From Bacteroidota bacterium (GTDB taxonomy: Bacteria > Bacteroidota > Bacteroidia > Chitinophagales > Chitinophagaceae), in NCBI GenBank assembly GCA_016868815.1, contig VGFQ01000001.1, positions 186,001 through 250,000 on the forward strand: a stretch of 64,000 bases of DNA, written 5' to 3'. Below, piece after piece: positions 35,401-44,287 of the stretch. Position 1 is the stretch's first letter; each line of letters starts with the position of its first letter. The notes beneath the pieces are model-generated. The model was not told the origin of the DNA. It made no database searches and was given only the letters and a program-made list of their open reading frames with translations. Both the position numbers and the translations under genes were made by a program.

Positions 35401-35988
35401 CTTCACGATGGCCAGCACCTCGCGGCGGCTGAGGTTTGTCTGTAGCAGCAGCCGGAGGAGCCGCCGGTCCAGCACGGTCACATGCTGCCGCCAGTACTCA
35501 TGAAAGGCGTCTGCCAAGATGCGGTCATGCTCTTCAGGGCTGAGGGTCTCGAAACCAAAGACCTGCCCGGTCTCGAAGGCGTACTCCCTCATCACCTGCT
35601 GGCAAAAGCTGTGGATGGTGCTCACTTGCAACCGGTCCAAGTTGACTTGCGCTGCTGCAAGCAACGCTACTGCCTGGCTTCTACCATCCGGATGGGCACA
35701 GTAGCCGGCCAGCAGTCGCCCCAGGGGGTCCTGGCTGTAGGCCCCTGCCCGGGCCATGCGCAAGGCCTGGCGGATGAAATGGCGCACCCGCAGCTCCAGT
35801 TCTGCCGCGGCTGCCCGGGTGAACGTCACCATCAAAATCTTCTCCAGCGGAATGCTCCGCTCTAAGACCAGCCGCACCGCCAGGAGTGCGATGGAATAGG
35901 TCTTGCCCGTGCCGGCGCTGGCCTCTATGAGGTTGCTATGGGCGAGCGAGACGGTGGCAGGGTTGAAGTCGGTATGCAGTTCAGGCAT
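32491..35988 (-). CDS. recB: Exodeoxyribonuclease V subunit beta (RecB): helicase-nuclease
   Basis: 1165 residues, near the usual 1180. UvrD-type helicase motifs: Walker A ASAGTGKT (23-30), VFIDEFQDTDREQY, YIGDPKQSIYGWRKAD, and IVTIHKSKGLEYNIV with YVALTRARM. The C-terminal nuclease domain carries NGKIDLVFRHGG and ILDWKSNHLG at about 1037-1058 (D...DxK), followed by YHLQYHIYSLALRRYL. RecB supplies the 3'-5' motor and the only nuclease site of RecBCD, which resects double-strand ends. It lies 9 bases after recC and 15 bases before the Mre11-like gene. Confidence 0.94.
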   Translation of the reverse strand: MPELHTDFNPATVSLAHSNLIEASAGTGKTYSIALLAVRLVLERSIPLEKILMVTFTRAAAAELELRVRHFIRQALRMARAGAYSQDPLGRLLAGYCAHPDGRSQAVALLAAAQVNLDRLQVSTIHSFCQQVMREYAFETGQVFGFETLSPEEHDRILADAFHEYWRQHVTVLDRRLLRLLLQTNLSRREVLAIVKQGIDGKVPAALEPIPDDFLSSAHQQQLTAILAGWQQEVQEIEAETEAAFEAHATQWRAAIQGKKLVTAAFGEALAERDWQALRTAILQKQKTAYTKDLFGPLVDRVSDIETIRQKSIDFGRKMTHQICCAAFQTVQAALQEAKAARGAITFDDMIRQLSEALQTEAAQDRSMQADSLCRQLRKHYEAVFIDEFQDTDREQYYIFRQLFGQGTVLFYIGDPKQSIYGWRKADISTYFRAAAEVDHIHRMQVNWRSNPALISAMNVFFQPRPETDTFAYQGNSDQITYVPIVSPDPNTKGVLHYGDAAPPPIRIASFPNKKSLRKGFLQLTTALLRDPQYRILEPTGYRPVKPSDIGILVRTNQEGRVIKELLARQRIPAVTIDDAKLLEAPEARELFYVLEAVHDITRAHINRALLTRIGGYDRDRLQRADEEAILQRFRKYKEAWDAEGVFVMLRRFLADHGVEDLFHHPDLAHPERTVSNILQLTELMHKVSVRRKYDARELLQWLKKGIDGEIRDGDEYQQRIESDEEAVRIVTIHKSKGLEYNIVVAPHLDFVVKYEHIQSISYRDPADNGYYTIGTSLRNAQQTAHYEVQTQQEHRRLLYVALTRARMACCILASEASYHNGSTLRYFRGELAAAAVDPACIDTQWQLEAGSPLPPPAVAAGATATRAYATAPAFGQHLLQRNWRRTSYTGLSPDYLPQPVVRGDGYASEYDRFVFQDIRRGAHSGNLIHYIFERIDFRRPEGWPAVIDKAIRRLSALPSEAFIPQMQEMLAQVLGASLVPSSDLRLATVGWEDRISELEFDFPLTEFVTDQLAELALQSPTPFAIRPGLPLEGIMNGKIDLVFRHGGKYWILDWKSNHLGDRLEDYSASHLQVAMGEHNYHLQYHIYSLALRRYLRARLPDFRYERDFGGCLYLFVRGVRIGAPTGVFFHKPDEGLLDRMEVLTTGRQATASEGLAGLGQETMG

Positions 35989-35997
35989 GGGTGTTGT

Positions 35998-38900
35998 TCA
36001 GGTGAATAGGTGGGGCAGTGCATTCGCCAACGGTTGCAGGATGCTGTCCACATTTTCCTGTAGCTGGCCATAGGTGTCGGCCGAGAAGAAACCATGCTCC
36101 ATGGCCTTGCGCAGGTAGTCGTCTTTAAATTCAAAATTCCGGGGATCCTCTTCCAGTCGTTCCAGGACATCGGTCATGTCTTCAAAGCTGCCGCGCAGCA
36201 TGATGAATCCTTTCCGCGCTAGGTTGGGATAGAAGCGGAAATAGGCGGCATGTCCATCTCGGTAGAAGTCCACGAACTGCTCCAGGCGTTCCTGGGCGGT
36301 CGTGGCTGGGATCGTGCCTGCAGCGATGCGGTGCTGGCCGGAGACAGACTTTGTGACGAACACCAGCGAGACGGAGCGCCCCGCTGCGAGCAGCGCCAGG
36401 TAGCGCACATAGGCAGCCAGGAGGTGCTTATAATAGCTGGAGGCGGTGCAGGCCACTACGAAGTCTTCGCCGTAGAGGTCGCTGACGCAGCCAGTGATCC
36501 GCCCTTCCCGGAGGGGAATATCGAGGGTCGCCTCTGTGGCCGTACGGCCATGGCAGGCTTGCTGGTAGTCTGAGCGAAGGGGCTGCATCGCCTCTAGCGT
36601 AAACGCTACCAGTGCCTTTCCCATGTTGTGGAGGGGCAGCGCGCCGATCTGCGACTGGCCAGCCGCATAGCTGTCGGCACCGGTGGCAGGGAGCGTCAGC
36701 AGGTCTCGCTGCAGGGTGTAGCCCTGCAGGCTGTCCAACTCGAAGAGCTCGTGGTCGGGCAGCAGCCATTCTTCGTCGTTGTAGCGAACGTTGAGCTGCC
36801 GCTGCAGATAGGTGCGGGGAGGGTTCTGCAGGAAGTAGGCCAGCGCGTCGATGTCCACCACCTGCAGGTCTGTAGCCTGCAGGCGTGGCACTCCTTCTTG
36901 AACGTCGATGCCCGTCCGGAAGCGGGCCTCCGGGAGGTAGTTGCGCCAGCAAGGCTCCCCGCTGAAATACCTGCGGCTAAAGCCATGCAGGGGGTGCTGC
37001 TGCAGCCATCGCCGGCGGAGCGCATCGGCATCCGGATCACCGTCCATCCCCTTGGCGACATAGTCGATCAGCTCGTCCACCAGGCAAGAGGGTGGCCGCT
37101 CCGCCGCGTCCTTTTCATCGCGGGAGCAATAGCTGATGTACAGCTGTTCACGGGCGGAGAGCAAGGTCTCCAGAAAGAGGTGCCGGTCGTTGTTGCGTAT
37201 GTTGCGGTCTCCCAGCCTTGGCTCGCCGGCCAGCAGATGGCTGAAGCGTACTTGGCTGTCCTTGCGCGGGAACTTGTCATAGTCCATGCCCAGCAGGGCG
37301 ATGATGCGGAAAGGGATGCTGCGCATCGGCACCATGGAGCAGAAGGTGACGCCTTTGGAGAGGAAGGAGCGGGAACGTTGCTGGCGGGTCAGCCGATACA
37401 GAAAGCTATGGCGGAAGGCGTCGAAGGGCACGGCCACCTTCACCCGCTCGTCGAGGGCCGACAGCTCCTCGGTGAGCATCACAAAATGTGCATGGTCCTC
37501 ATCTTCTCGCAGGCCGGAGGCAAAGACCATTTCCTCCATCAGGCGCCGCAGGTATTGCGCCCAGCCCGCCACGGTGCGCGGCGCCTGCCGTTCCTGCAGC
37601 ATCCGCTCCAGCACTTGCATGAAATGGAGCAGGCGGATGCGTTCCATTCCTGCCGCGCCTTCGGCGGTGTCGAGCGGCATCAGCGCTTCCACTCCGTCTG
37701 TATATGCATCCCCTCCCGAGAGGCAAAGCCCATAGAGGATCCGCTTCAAGCCATGATGCCAACTGACCAGTCGGGTGTCATCATCCCTGCGACCTTCCAG
37801 GCTGAAGACAATGCCGGCCTGGCGGACAGCCTCCCGGAGTTCTCCGGCATCTGTAATGCCAAAACGCTGGCGGATGTATGGCGACTCAAGCAGCTCCAGC
37901 ACATCTTCCGCCTTCATCTGTCGGGCGTCGAGAAGGAGCAGCGACTGCAGCGCCGTGAACATGTTGTTGTCCGCTGTCACTGACTGATCGGCAATGCTGA
38001 AGGGGATCTCATAGGTGGCATGGCCGAAGACGGCTTGTATGAAAGGCGCATATAGATCGATATCTGTGACCTGCACCAGGATGTCACGGGGAGAGATGCC
38101 GTCGGCGCGCTCCTGCACCTGCGAGACGAGATGATTGTAGAGGGCTTCCACTTCCCTCAGAGGGGTGTAGGAACCACTGAGGACGAGCGACCCGTCGAGG
38201 ATATCACCGGGCAGCAGCTGTTCCCGCCGGTCTCCCGTCAAGTTCAGCTGGATGTCTCGCTGGATCTTATGGAGGAGGCAGTCCCCCGGGGGTGGCGGCA
38301 CCTCTTCCGGGTCATAGCGGTTGATCATGTCCTGGTCCTGGAAGAGCAGCGAGAAAGAGTCTTTGACAAGTCCGCCAAGATGCAGCAGCAGTTCATTGCC
38401 CAGTGGCACGTCGGAAGGTGCTGGCAGGGGGCGGGCCCCACTGCCACGGCGGGCTGCCAGCTGGCGTTCGGTCCGATCCTCTAGCCAGTATTCGTTTGGG
38501 GCGGGATTTACAAGGAAAATGTGCACATCCACGAACTGCGAGAGTACGTATATGATCTCGAGGTGGTAGGGGGTGATGACGGCCACGCCAAAGACATGGA
38601 GCGAGGGCATGCGACGCAGTACCTGCCCCTGGGCTTCGGGGTCCTGCAAGGCTTGGCGCAGGCTGCGCTTGGCGGCCACGCGGTCAGTGTATGCATCGCC
38701 CAGCTGCTCCAGGATCTGCCTCCAAAGCCATTCTTGCCAGTCAGCAGCTCCACTGCCCATCCGCTGGCGCGCCTCCCATTCTTCCAGCAGTCCCGGTCGG
38801 TAGATCTGGTACTGGTCGAAGAGGTCTGCCATCTCATCGGCCAGAGAGATGCGGCGGATGTCGCTTTCGGTGAAATAGGCGGCCTTGGCAGGATAGTCGG

Positions 38901-39210
38901 ATAGGAAGGCCTCTGTACCCAGCCATCCGAAGAGCGACCATCGCAGCGTCTCCTTGTCGAGTGGCTGGCGACCCGTCGGCTGTATCCAGTGCCGGACCTG
39001 CGTCACCATGTCGTCGGGTGAGCAGAAACGCAGGTTGGTGGCAATGCCCAGGTCACGGACGAGGCATTGCCGGAGCCAGTCGTTCATGCCTTCTGTCTGG
39101 GTGACGATCCAGTCTGGCAGGAAAGGGTCACGTCCCCCACCCTGCAGGCCTGTCGTAAGCCGGCTGGCCAGCACACTAAGGTCGTTCGAGACATGAAGGG
39201 CTATGGGCAT
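35998..39210 (-). CDS. recC: Exodeoxyribonuclease V subunit gamma (RecC)
   Basis: 1070 residues. The N-terminal IVTQTEGMNDWLRQCLVRDLGIATNLRF matches the inactive-helicase opening of RecC (VQSxGMxxWL...GIAxN). Further on are LHVFGVAVITPYHLEIIYVLSQF, VTDIDLYAPFIQAVFG and ITFCSMVPMRSIPFRIIALLGMDYDKFPR-type segments. RecC has dead helicase and nuclease folds and in E. coli reads the Chi site. Placed between recD and recB, 18 and 9 bases apart. Confidence 0.92.
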   Translation of the reverse strand: MPIALHVSNDLSVLASRLTTGLQGGGRDPFLPDWIVTQTEGMNDWLRQCLVRDLGIATNLRFCSPDDMVTQVRHWIQPTGRQPLDKETLRWSLFGWLGTEAFLSDYPAKAAYFTESDIRRISLADEMADLFDQYQIYRPGLLEEWEARQRMGSGAADWQEWLWRQILEQLGDAYTDRVAAKRSLRQALQDPEAQGQVLRRMPSLHVFGVAVITPYHLEIIYVLSQFVDVHIFLVNPAPNEYWLEDRTERQLAARRGSGARPLPAPSDVPLGNELLLHLGGLVKDSFSLLFQDQDMINRYDPEEVPPPPGDCLLHKIQRDIQLNLTGDRREQLLPGDILDGSLVLSGSYTPLREVEALYNHLVSQVQERADGISPRDILVQVTDIDLYAPFIQAVFGHATYEIPFSIADQSVTADNNMFTALQSLLLLDARQMKAEDVLELLESPYIRQRFGITDAGELREAVRQAGIVFSLEGRRDDDTRLVSWHHGLKRILYGLCLSGGDAYTDGVEALMPLDTAEGAAGMERIRLLHFMQVLERMLQERQAPRTVAGWAQYLRRLMEEMVFASGLREDEDHAHFVMLTEELSALDERVKVAVPFDAFRHSFLYRLTRQQRSRSFLSKGVTFCSMVPMRSIPFRIIALLGMDYDKFPRKDSQVRFSHLLAGEPRLGDRNIRNNDRHLFLETLLSAREQLYISYCSRDEKDAAERPPSCLVDELIDYVAKGMDGDPDADALRRRWLQQHPLHGFSRRYFSGEPCWRNYLPEARFRTGIDVQEGVPRLQATDLQVVDIDALAYFLQNPPRTYLQRQLNVRYNDEEWLLPDHELFELDSLQGYTLQRDLLTLPATGADSYAAGQSQIGALPLHNMGKALVAFTLEAMQPLRSDYQQACHGRTATEATLDIPLREGRITGCVSDLYGEDFVVACTASSYYKHLLAAYVRYLALLAAGRSVSLVFVTKSVSGQHRIAAGTIPATTAQERLEQFVDFYRDGHAAYFRFYPNLARKGFIMLRGSFEDMTDVLERLEEDPRNFEFKDDYLRKAMEHGFFSADTYGQLQENVDSILQPLANALPHLFT

Positions 39211-39228
39211 AGGAGTAGAGTGAAAGGG

Positions 39229-41034
39229 TCATACATGGCTCGTCGGCCGCCATGCACCAAGCCGGTCGGGGATGCCGGAGGCACGGCGCACTTGTTGTTC
39301 GACGGAATAGCGCAGCGTCTCCGTGGGGGCGTGCAACACCACGGAAGCCCGGGCACGGGTGACGCCCGTGTAGAGCAACTCGCGGGTGAGGATGGGCGTG
39401 TCAGTCCCCTCTGGCAGCCATAGGAGCACTCGGTCGAATTCAGAGCCCTGGCTTTTATGGATGGTCATAGCATAGACCGTCTCACAGTGACTGAGGGAGG
39501 CGGCGGCGACATGCCGCAGGCCGCCACCCTCCGCCTCGAAATACACCCGGCAGCGGCCTCCCTCCTGTCGGGTGATGCCAACATCCCCGTTGAAAAGCCC
39601 CAACTCATAGTTGTTGCGAGTGACGATCACCGGACGGTTGAGATAGAAGTCAGTGCCCGTCAGGATCAGGCGCTGCGACTGCAGAATCTGTTCGATGCCA
39701 CGGTTCACGGCATGCAGCCCACGGGGGCCTTCTTTAACGGCAACGAGTACCCGAAGTTGGTTGAGCTTCTTCAATGCCAGCAGTGGATCCTGCTCGCGGA
39801 TATAGTCGGCATAGCCCTCGACGAACTCGCCGAGTGCGGCCTCAGAAGCCTGCGTGTCGAAACGCAGTTCTGGGCTGGCAGGACCGTCGGCCATGGCCAT
39901 CACGACATCGGCTTGGCCGGCGATGATGGCGCGGCTGAGCCGGCCGATCTCACCCTGGGCGCGGAATCGGTGACTGAGGCGAAGCTCGACGATGCGACCG
40001 GCCAGCAGTCCACCGGCAGGACCCCGATGGACATCGGTGAGCTGCCGGGCAGGGTCGGTGATAAACCCGTTGAGCCAGTCGGCCTTCACCGACTCGAAGG
40101 CATATGACCCAGCCGCATCTGCCGCCAGGCAGAGGTCGCCCAGCAGGCTGCCGGCCTCGACAGAGGCGAGCTGGTCCTTGTCACCCAGCAACACCAGCCT
40201 CGTCTGCGGTCCACAGGCGTCGAGGAGTTTGGCAAAGAGGGGAAGGTCTATCATCGACGCTTCGTCGACAACGACGAGGTCAGCATCCAGGGGCCGTCCA
40301 ACTCCATGCTGAAAGGATACCTGTCCTTTCTGCCATCCCAGCAGGCGGTGCAGCGTGCTTGGATGGAGGGCCTCGAGGCGACGGCGTACCTCCAGGGGGA
40401 AATCTTGCGCACTGCGCTGGAGCGACTCAAGCATGCGCATGGCGGCCTTGCCCGTCGGGGCCGCCAGGGCCACACGAGCCTGTGGCTCGCATGCGAAGAG
40501 AATCCGCAGCAGTTTGGCTAGTGTGGTGGTCTTACCCGTGCCAGGGCCGCCAGTGATGATGCTGAATTGATCCGTGAGCGCATTGAGGGCAGCCACCAGC
40601 TGCCAGTCTACCCGCTCCTCCGCAGAAAGACCCCCTAAGTCATGTGTCGCGCCCAGCGATTGGATCAGCCCAGCCTGTGCCTCCAGACGCGCCCAGCGCT
40701 CCATCCGGTGACGGCGACCAGCTTCCACTAGCTCTTCCAGGCGCTGCAGTATGCGGGCCTCATAGGCATGATAGCGCTGCAGGTACAGTCGCCCCTCTTC
40801 AAGGATGAAAGGCTTTCGCTCTCCTGGCTGCCCCACCCATTGTCGCAGGCCCTGCAGCCGATCGGCCGGCAGGCTAGGGTATGGTAAATCCTCCGAGCGT
40901 TCCGGAAGCTCCTCCATCCGCAGGCATACGTGCCCCTCTTCCAGACACTTCGACAGCAGCCAGGCAAAGGGGCGTAGGTCCGACTCCGGAAAACACTCCG
41001 CAAACATCATGTGGACATCCGTCAGGGTGTGCAT
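39229..41034 (-). CDS. recD: Exodeoxyribonuclease V subunit alpha (RecD): 5'-3' helicase
   Basis: 601 residues from the ATG at 41034; the frame is open to 41169 but that extension crosses the promoter box and the leader hairpin. Walker A ITGGPGTGKTTTLAKLL, VVDEASMIDLPLFAKLL (DExx), VLLGDKDQLASVEAGSLLGDL and the final TIHKSQGSEFDRVLLWLP and YTGVTRARASVVL motifs are all present. First gene of the minus-strand repair operon, divergent from xseA. Confidence 0.94.
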   Translation of the reverse strand: MHTLTDVHMMFAECFPESDLRPFAWLLSKCLEEGHVCLRMEELPERSEDLPYPSLPADRLQGLRQWVGQPGERKPFILEEGRLYLQRYHAYEARILQRLEELVEAGRRHRMERWARLEAQAGLIQSLGATHDLGGLSAEERVDWQLVAALNALTDQFSIITGGPGTGKTTTLAKLLRILFACEPQARVALAAPTGKAAMRMLESLQRSAQDFPLEVRRRLEALHPSTLHRLLGWQKGQVSFQHGVGRPLDADLVVVDEASMIDLPLFAKLLDACGPQTRLVLLGDKDQLASVEAGSLLGDLCLAADAAGSYAFESVKADWLNGFITDPARQLTDVHRGPAGGLLAGRIVELRLSHRFRAQGEIGRLSRAIIAGQADVVMAMADGPASPELRFDTQASEAALGEFVEGYADYIREQDPLLALKKLNQLRVLVAVKEGPRGLHAVNRGIEQILQSQRLILTGTDFYLNRPVIVTRNNYELGLFNGDVGITRQEGGRCRVYFEAEGGGLRHVAAASLSHCETVYAMTIHKSQGSEFDRVLLWLPEGTDTPILTRELLYTGVTRARASVVLHAPTETLRYSVEQQVRRASGIPDRLGAWRPTSHV

Positions 41035-41058
41035 AAGCCGATAAATATGGGTTCTGTA

Positions 41059-41077
41059 ATTGCCACGTATTGGCAAT
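41059..41077 (-). promoter_or_regulatory. Perfect inverted repeat in the recD leader
   Basis: ATTGCCA (41059-41065) and TGGCAAT (41071-41077) form a perfect 7-bp inverted repeat around CGTAT. It lies between the predicted -7 box and the recD ATG, 24 bases from the start codon. It could be a leader hairpin or a dimeric operator. Confidence 0.45.
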
Positions 41078-41090
41078 AAGCAGATATTGA

Positions 41091-41098
41091 CAAAATTA
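41091..41098 (-). promoter_or_regulatory. Predicted -7 box of the recDCB operon (TAATTTTG)
   Basis: TAATTTTG on the minus strand is a full match to TAnnTTTG, 56 bases upstream of the recD ATG. It leaves an unusually long leader for this window. Confidence 0.5.
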
Positions 41099-41187
41099 TC
41101 GCGCTTGGCACCATCCCTTCCATTTTTCTGCCGGGGGATGAGTGCCGCAATTGATGTATTTTCCCCCACATACGCCCAGTCCGACGC

Positions 41188-42633
41188 ATGCCTTCCACCG
41201 CTCCCATACGCCTTTCAGACCTGGCCGGAGCCATCCGCTCCGCCCTCGACGACCGGTTTGGCGGACAGACCTGGTGGGTGCTGGCAGAAGTGGCCAACCA
41301 CCGGTATTACCCGCAAAAGGACCATCACTATTTCGACCTGGTAGAAAAAGGAGCCCATGGACTGGTGGCCAAATGCGGAGCCGTGGCATGGGCGGAAGGC
41401 AATCGGCGCATCCGAAGCTTCGAACGCCTGACCGGAAAGTCTTTTGGCAATGACATACTGGTGCTAGTCGCTGTGAGCGTCGAGTACCATGTCGTCTACG
41501 GCTTAAAACTCACCCTCCACGACATCGACGCCCGCTACACCCTCGGGCAGTTGGAAGAACAGCGGCAGAAGACCCTAGAGCGGCTGCTGCGCGAAGTCCC
41601 CGAGGATGTCTGGAAAGAAGGCGACCGCTATGTCACCACCAACAGCCGCCTGACGCTGCCATCTGTCATCCAGCGCATCGCCGTGGTCGCCTCCGAACAC
41701 TCCGCCGGCTATGAAGACTTCCAGCACAGCCTCTCCATGCACCAGCAAGGCTACGCCTTTTACCTGGAGCCCTACTTCACCGCGGTGCAAGGCACCGACA
41801 ACGCAGAGGCGCTGGCGGGCCGTCTCTATGAAATCCGACTCTCAGGCATCCCCTACCATGCCGTCGTCATCATCCGGGGCGGCGGGGCACAGACCGACCT
41901 GCTGCTCTTCGACGAATATGCCATCGCCCGCGCCGTGGCCGGCATGCCCTTCCCCGTCATCACCGGCATCGGACACCTGCGCAATGAGACCCTGACTGAC
42001 CTGATGGCGCACACCGCCACCAAGACGCCGACCGAATGCGCCGAATACATCATCGCCCACAACCTGCGCTTCGAAATGGCTGCCCTGTCGCTGGGGCGGG
42101 AAATCGCCCTTCGGGCCCAACGGCTGCTCGCCGCCCGAAACCGGGACCTCCACACCCTGCCGCTCCGCCTGGTTCAGCTCGCTCAGCAAGCCGTCCGCTT
42201 GCCGGCAGAGCAACTAGAAGCCCAACGTCGCAAAGTGCCCTTGCTGGTCCGCAGACAGCTGCAGGGCTCCCACCAGGAGCTGGCGCATGCCCGTGTCGTG
42301 ATGAGCCTGGGGCCGACACGAATCCTAGAACGCAGCCGGGAGAAGTTTCGTCATGGCCGCCGTCAGCTGCTGGCCACCATCCCACCCTGGCTTGCAGGCC
42401 GCCAGGCCGCCCTCGCACAGGCAGACACCATTCGGCGTATGGCCGCACCCGAGGCCGTGCTGCGCCGCGGCTATGCCCTCCTCCGACAAGCAGGACGCAT
42501 CGTCACAGATGCCAGCCGGCTCCAGCCAGGCGCGACCCTCGACATTGACATGCATGACGCACGCCTCACCACGACAATCCAAACAAACACCCCTCAGAAT
42601 GGATCCAGCAATGACATACGAAAAGGCTTATGA
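41188..42633 (+). CDS. xseA: Exodeoxyribonuclease VII large subunit (XseA)
   Basis: 481 residues. An N-terminal OB-fold (WWVLAEVANHRYYPQKDHHYFDLVEKG) precedes the catalytic domain with LPSVIQRIAVVASEHSAGYEDF, the ARAIVIRGGGAQ-type segment (HAVVIIRGGGAQTDLLLFDEY), FPVITGIGHLRNETLTDLMAHTATKTPTECAEY, and a long C-terminal coiled coil. ExoVII degrades single-stranded DNA from both ends to short oligonucleotides. Divergent from recD and overlapping xseB by 35 bases. Confidence 0.94.
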   Translation: MPSTAPIRLSDLAGAIRSALDDRFGGQTWWVLAEVANHRYYPQKDHHYFDLVEKGAHGLVAKCGAVAWAEGNRRIRSFERLTGKSFGNDILVLVAVSVEYHVVYGLKLTLHDIDARYTLGQLEEQRQKTLERLLREVPEDVWKEGDRYVTTNSRLTLPSVIQRIAVVASEHSAGYEDFQHSLSMHQQGYAFYLEPYFTAVQGTDNAEALAGRLYEIRLSGIPYHAVVIIRGGGAQTDLLLFDEYAIARAVAGMPFPVITGIGHLRNETLTDLMAHTATKTPTECAEYIIAHNLRFEMAALSLGREIALRAQRLLAARNRDLHTLPLRLVQLAQQAVRLPAEQLEAQRRKVPLLVRRQLQGSHQELAHARVVMSLGPTRILERSREKFRHGRRQLLATIPPWLAGRQAALAQADTIRRMAAPEAVLRRGYALLRQAGRIVTDASRLQPGATLDIDMHDARLTTTIQTNTPQNGSSNDIRKGL

Positions 42634-42808
42634 AGAACTGGCACACCTCTCCCGTGAGATGGAAGAGGGCAGCGTGACAGTCGATGCGCTCGCAGAAAAA
42701 GTACGAAGGGCTGCCGAGCTGATACAATTCTGCCAGGCGAAGCTGCGGGAGACCGAGACCGAGGTGAACCACATCATCGAAGGCCTACAACCCGAAGCTG
42801 GCGACTGA
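42599..42808 (+). CDS. xseB: Exodeoxyribonuclease VII small subunit (XseB)
   Basis: 69 residues from the ATG at 42599; an ATG at 42611 would give 65. The sequence MTYEKAYEELAHLSREMEEG followed by SVTVDALAEKVRRAAELIQFCQ and KLRETETEVNHII is the XseB helical hairpin. Several small subunits wrap the XseA coiled coil and are needed for activity. It overlaps the end of xseA in another frame, so co-translation is likely. Confidence 0.9.
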   Translation: MDPAMTYEKAYEELAHLSREMEEGSVTVDALAEKVRRAAELIQFCQAKLRETETEVNHIIEGLQPEAGD

Positions 42809-42823
42809 AGGCAGCCTGTCGGC

Positions 42824-43198
42824 CTAGATGCCGAAACGACGGCCCGGGATGTCACCCGTCTTGGAGAAAAGGACCTCTGCAATGCGGCCATGGTCGGTCG
42901 ACTGCCGATTGTATGACTCCAGAAATGGCAGGATCTGCAAGCCCCGATAGCGCAGATAGTGGGCCACGTCTTCATGGTCGTAGATCATCCCCGGAAAGCG
43001 CGCTGCCGCCTCTGCCCGCAGCCGGACATCGTCGAGGTGCACCATCAGGGTCATCCGAACACCCGCAGGGCCCGGATCGGTTCCGTTGACAAATCCGACC
43101 TCATAAGCGCTCTCCCCCTCATAGGTGCCGACATGGCGGCAGTCGCGGACGGCCGTGGCCCCACAGAGGCGCGGCAGCAGGGTTTCGACAATATTCAT
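42824..43198 (-). CDS. Uncharacterised 124-residue protein
   Basis: Start set at Met4 of the longer frame (43207 is the alternative). Acidic/neutral cytoplasmic protein without a signal peptide, with an alpha/beta pattern: YEVGFVNGTDPGPAGVRMTLMVHLDDVRLRAEAAARFPG, then EDVAHYLRYRGLQILPFLES. I recognise no family. It sits between xseB (convergent) and the WYL regulator (same strand, 75 bases upstream), so it might be co-transcribed with the latter. Confidence 0.5.
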   Translation of the reverse strand: MNIVETLLPRLCGATAVRDCRHVGTYEGESAYEVGFVNGTDPGPAGVRMTLMVHLDDVRLRAEAAARFPGMIYDHEDVAHYLRYRGLQILPFLESYNRQSTDHGRIAEVLFSKTGDIPGRRFGI

Positions 43199-43273
43199 CA
43201 GTCGCATGACATGGATTTATACTACAAACCTGCGCCGCTCCATTGCCATCTATTTGACAGGTGACCAACCCAT

Positions 43274-44272
43274 TCAGAGATTCTTGTACTGCTGGGCCGT
43301 CACCGCGGCGCTGTCACGAATCTGCTGGGCCAGCGATGTCGGCGACAACACTTTGACAGTGGCGCCATAGGCGAGGATGGCCATCGTGAGCTCTGGCGTG
43401 ACATAGACCTCTAGGCAGACTTCGATCCCTTCCGGACCCTCCGACAGGATGCGCTGCGAATGATGCAGGGGCTGCGAACGGATATACGGCGCCTGTAGCG
43501 GCGTAAAATGCAGACGCACCGTCTCCGGCCGCGCATCCCGCAGGTGGGTAATGCCGAAGGCATGACGGAAATATGATTCCGGCTCAAAGCGCTCGTCGCG
43601 CACAAAGCAGCCCTTGCTCGACTGCAACTGCCGGATGCGGTCCAGCGCCAAGACGATGGTGTCTTTCGACCGACTAGAGTGACCCACCGCATACCAACGG
43701 TTGCGGTATTGTTTGAGCAGATATGGAGAGAAGAGATGCCGCTTCATTTCCCTGCCGAAGCCCATATAGTCGATCGCGAGCAGCTGCCCATCCACGATGG
43801 CCTCCAGCAAGGGTTCTATCCACTCGTTGGCATCCGCCAGCAACGGCTCCTCTACATGGATATAGGAGCGGTCGTCGCCACCCGTGATCTCGCTGATGCG
43901 ATAACCCTGGATGATCTTGGCGATGGCATTCTCAAACCGGGCAAAGAGGCCGGAACCCCTCACCTGCCGTAAGACGGCAATGGACTGCTCCAGGGCACGG
44001 ACCTCATCTTCCCGCAAGGGAAACTGCCGGATGGAGAAGTCCGGCTCCGTATAGCAATACCCACCCCGCACCCGGTCAAAAAATATCGGCGCGTCAAAGA
44101 GCCTTTTCATCTCTGCGATGTCTTTGTTCAACATCGAGTCGGAGATGCTGGTGCCGAGGGAATACTGTACCTTATCGCGAAGGGTGGCGAGGTTCGGATA
44201 GCGGCGCATCGTATTCCGCAGGCAGTCGTCGATCACTTGATAGCGCCGCATCGCGCTCTTGTTGGCCGGCAT
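43274..44272 (-). CDS. WYL-domain transcriptional regulator
   Basis: 332 residues from the ATG at 44272; the frame extends to 44377 but crosses the promoter box. An N-terminal winged-helix-like part (YQVIDDCLRNTMRRYPNLATLRDKVQ, then SISDSMLNKDIAEMKRLFDAPIFFDR) precedes a WYL domain with IDYMGFGREMKRHLFSPYLLKQYRNRWYAVGHS and a C-terminal WCX-like segment. WYL regulators sense ligands, in several cases nucleic acids or nucleotides, and many act near DNA repair or defence genes. Its target is unknown. Confidence 0.86.
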   Translation of the reverse strand: MPANKSAMRRYQVIDDCLRNTMRRYPNLATLRDKVQYSLGTSISDSMLNKDIAEMKRLFDAPIFFDRVRGGYCYTEPDFSIRQFPLREDEVRALEQSIAVLRQVRGSGLFARFENAIAKIIQGYRISEITGGDDRSYIHVEEPLLADANEWIEPLLEAIVDGQLLAIDYMGFGREMKRHLFSPYLLKQYRNRWYAVGHSSRSKDTIVLALDRIRQLQSSKGCFVRDERFEPESYFRHAFGITHLRDARPETVRLHFTPLQAPYIRSQPLHHSQRILSEGPEGIEVCLEVYVTPELTMAILAYGATVKVLSPTSLAQQIRDSAAVTAQQYKNL

Positions 44273-44287
44273 CTCAGGGCGTTTGGG

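Noticed and set aside
36628-37983. 451-residue plus-strand frame opposite recC
   Set aside because: Antisense shadow with no motifs; recC is coherent across the region.
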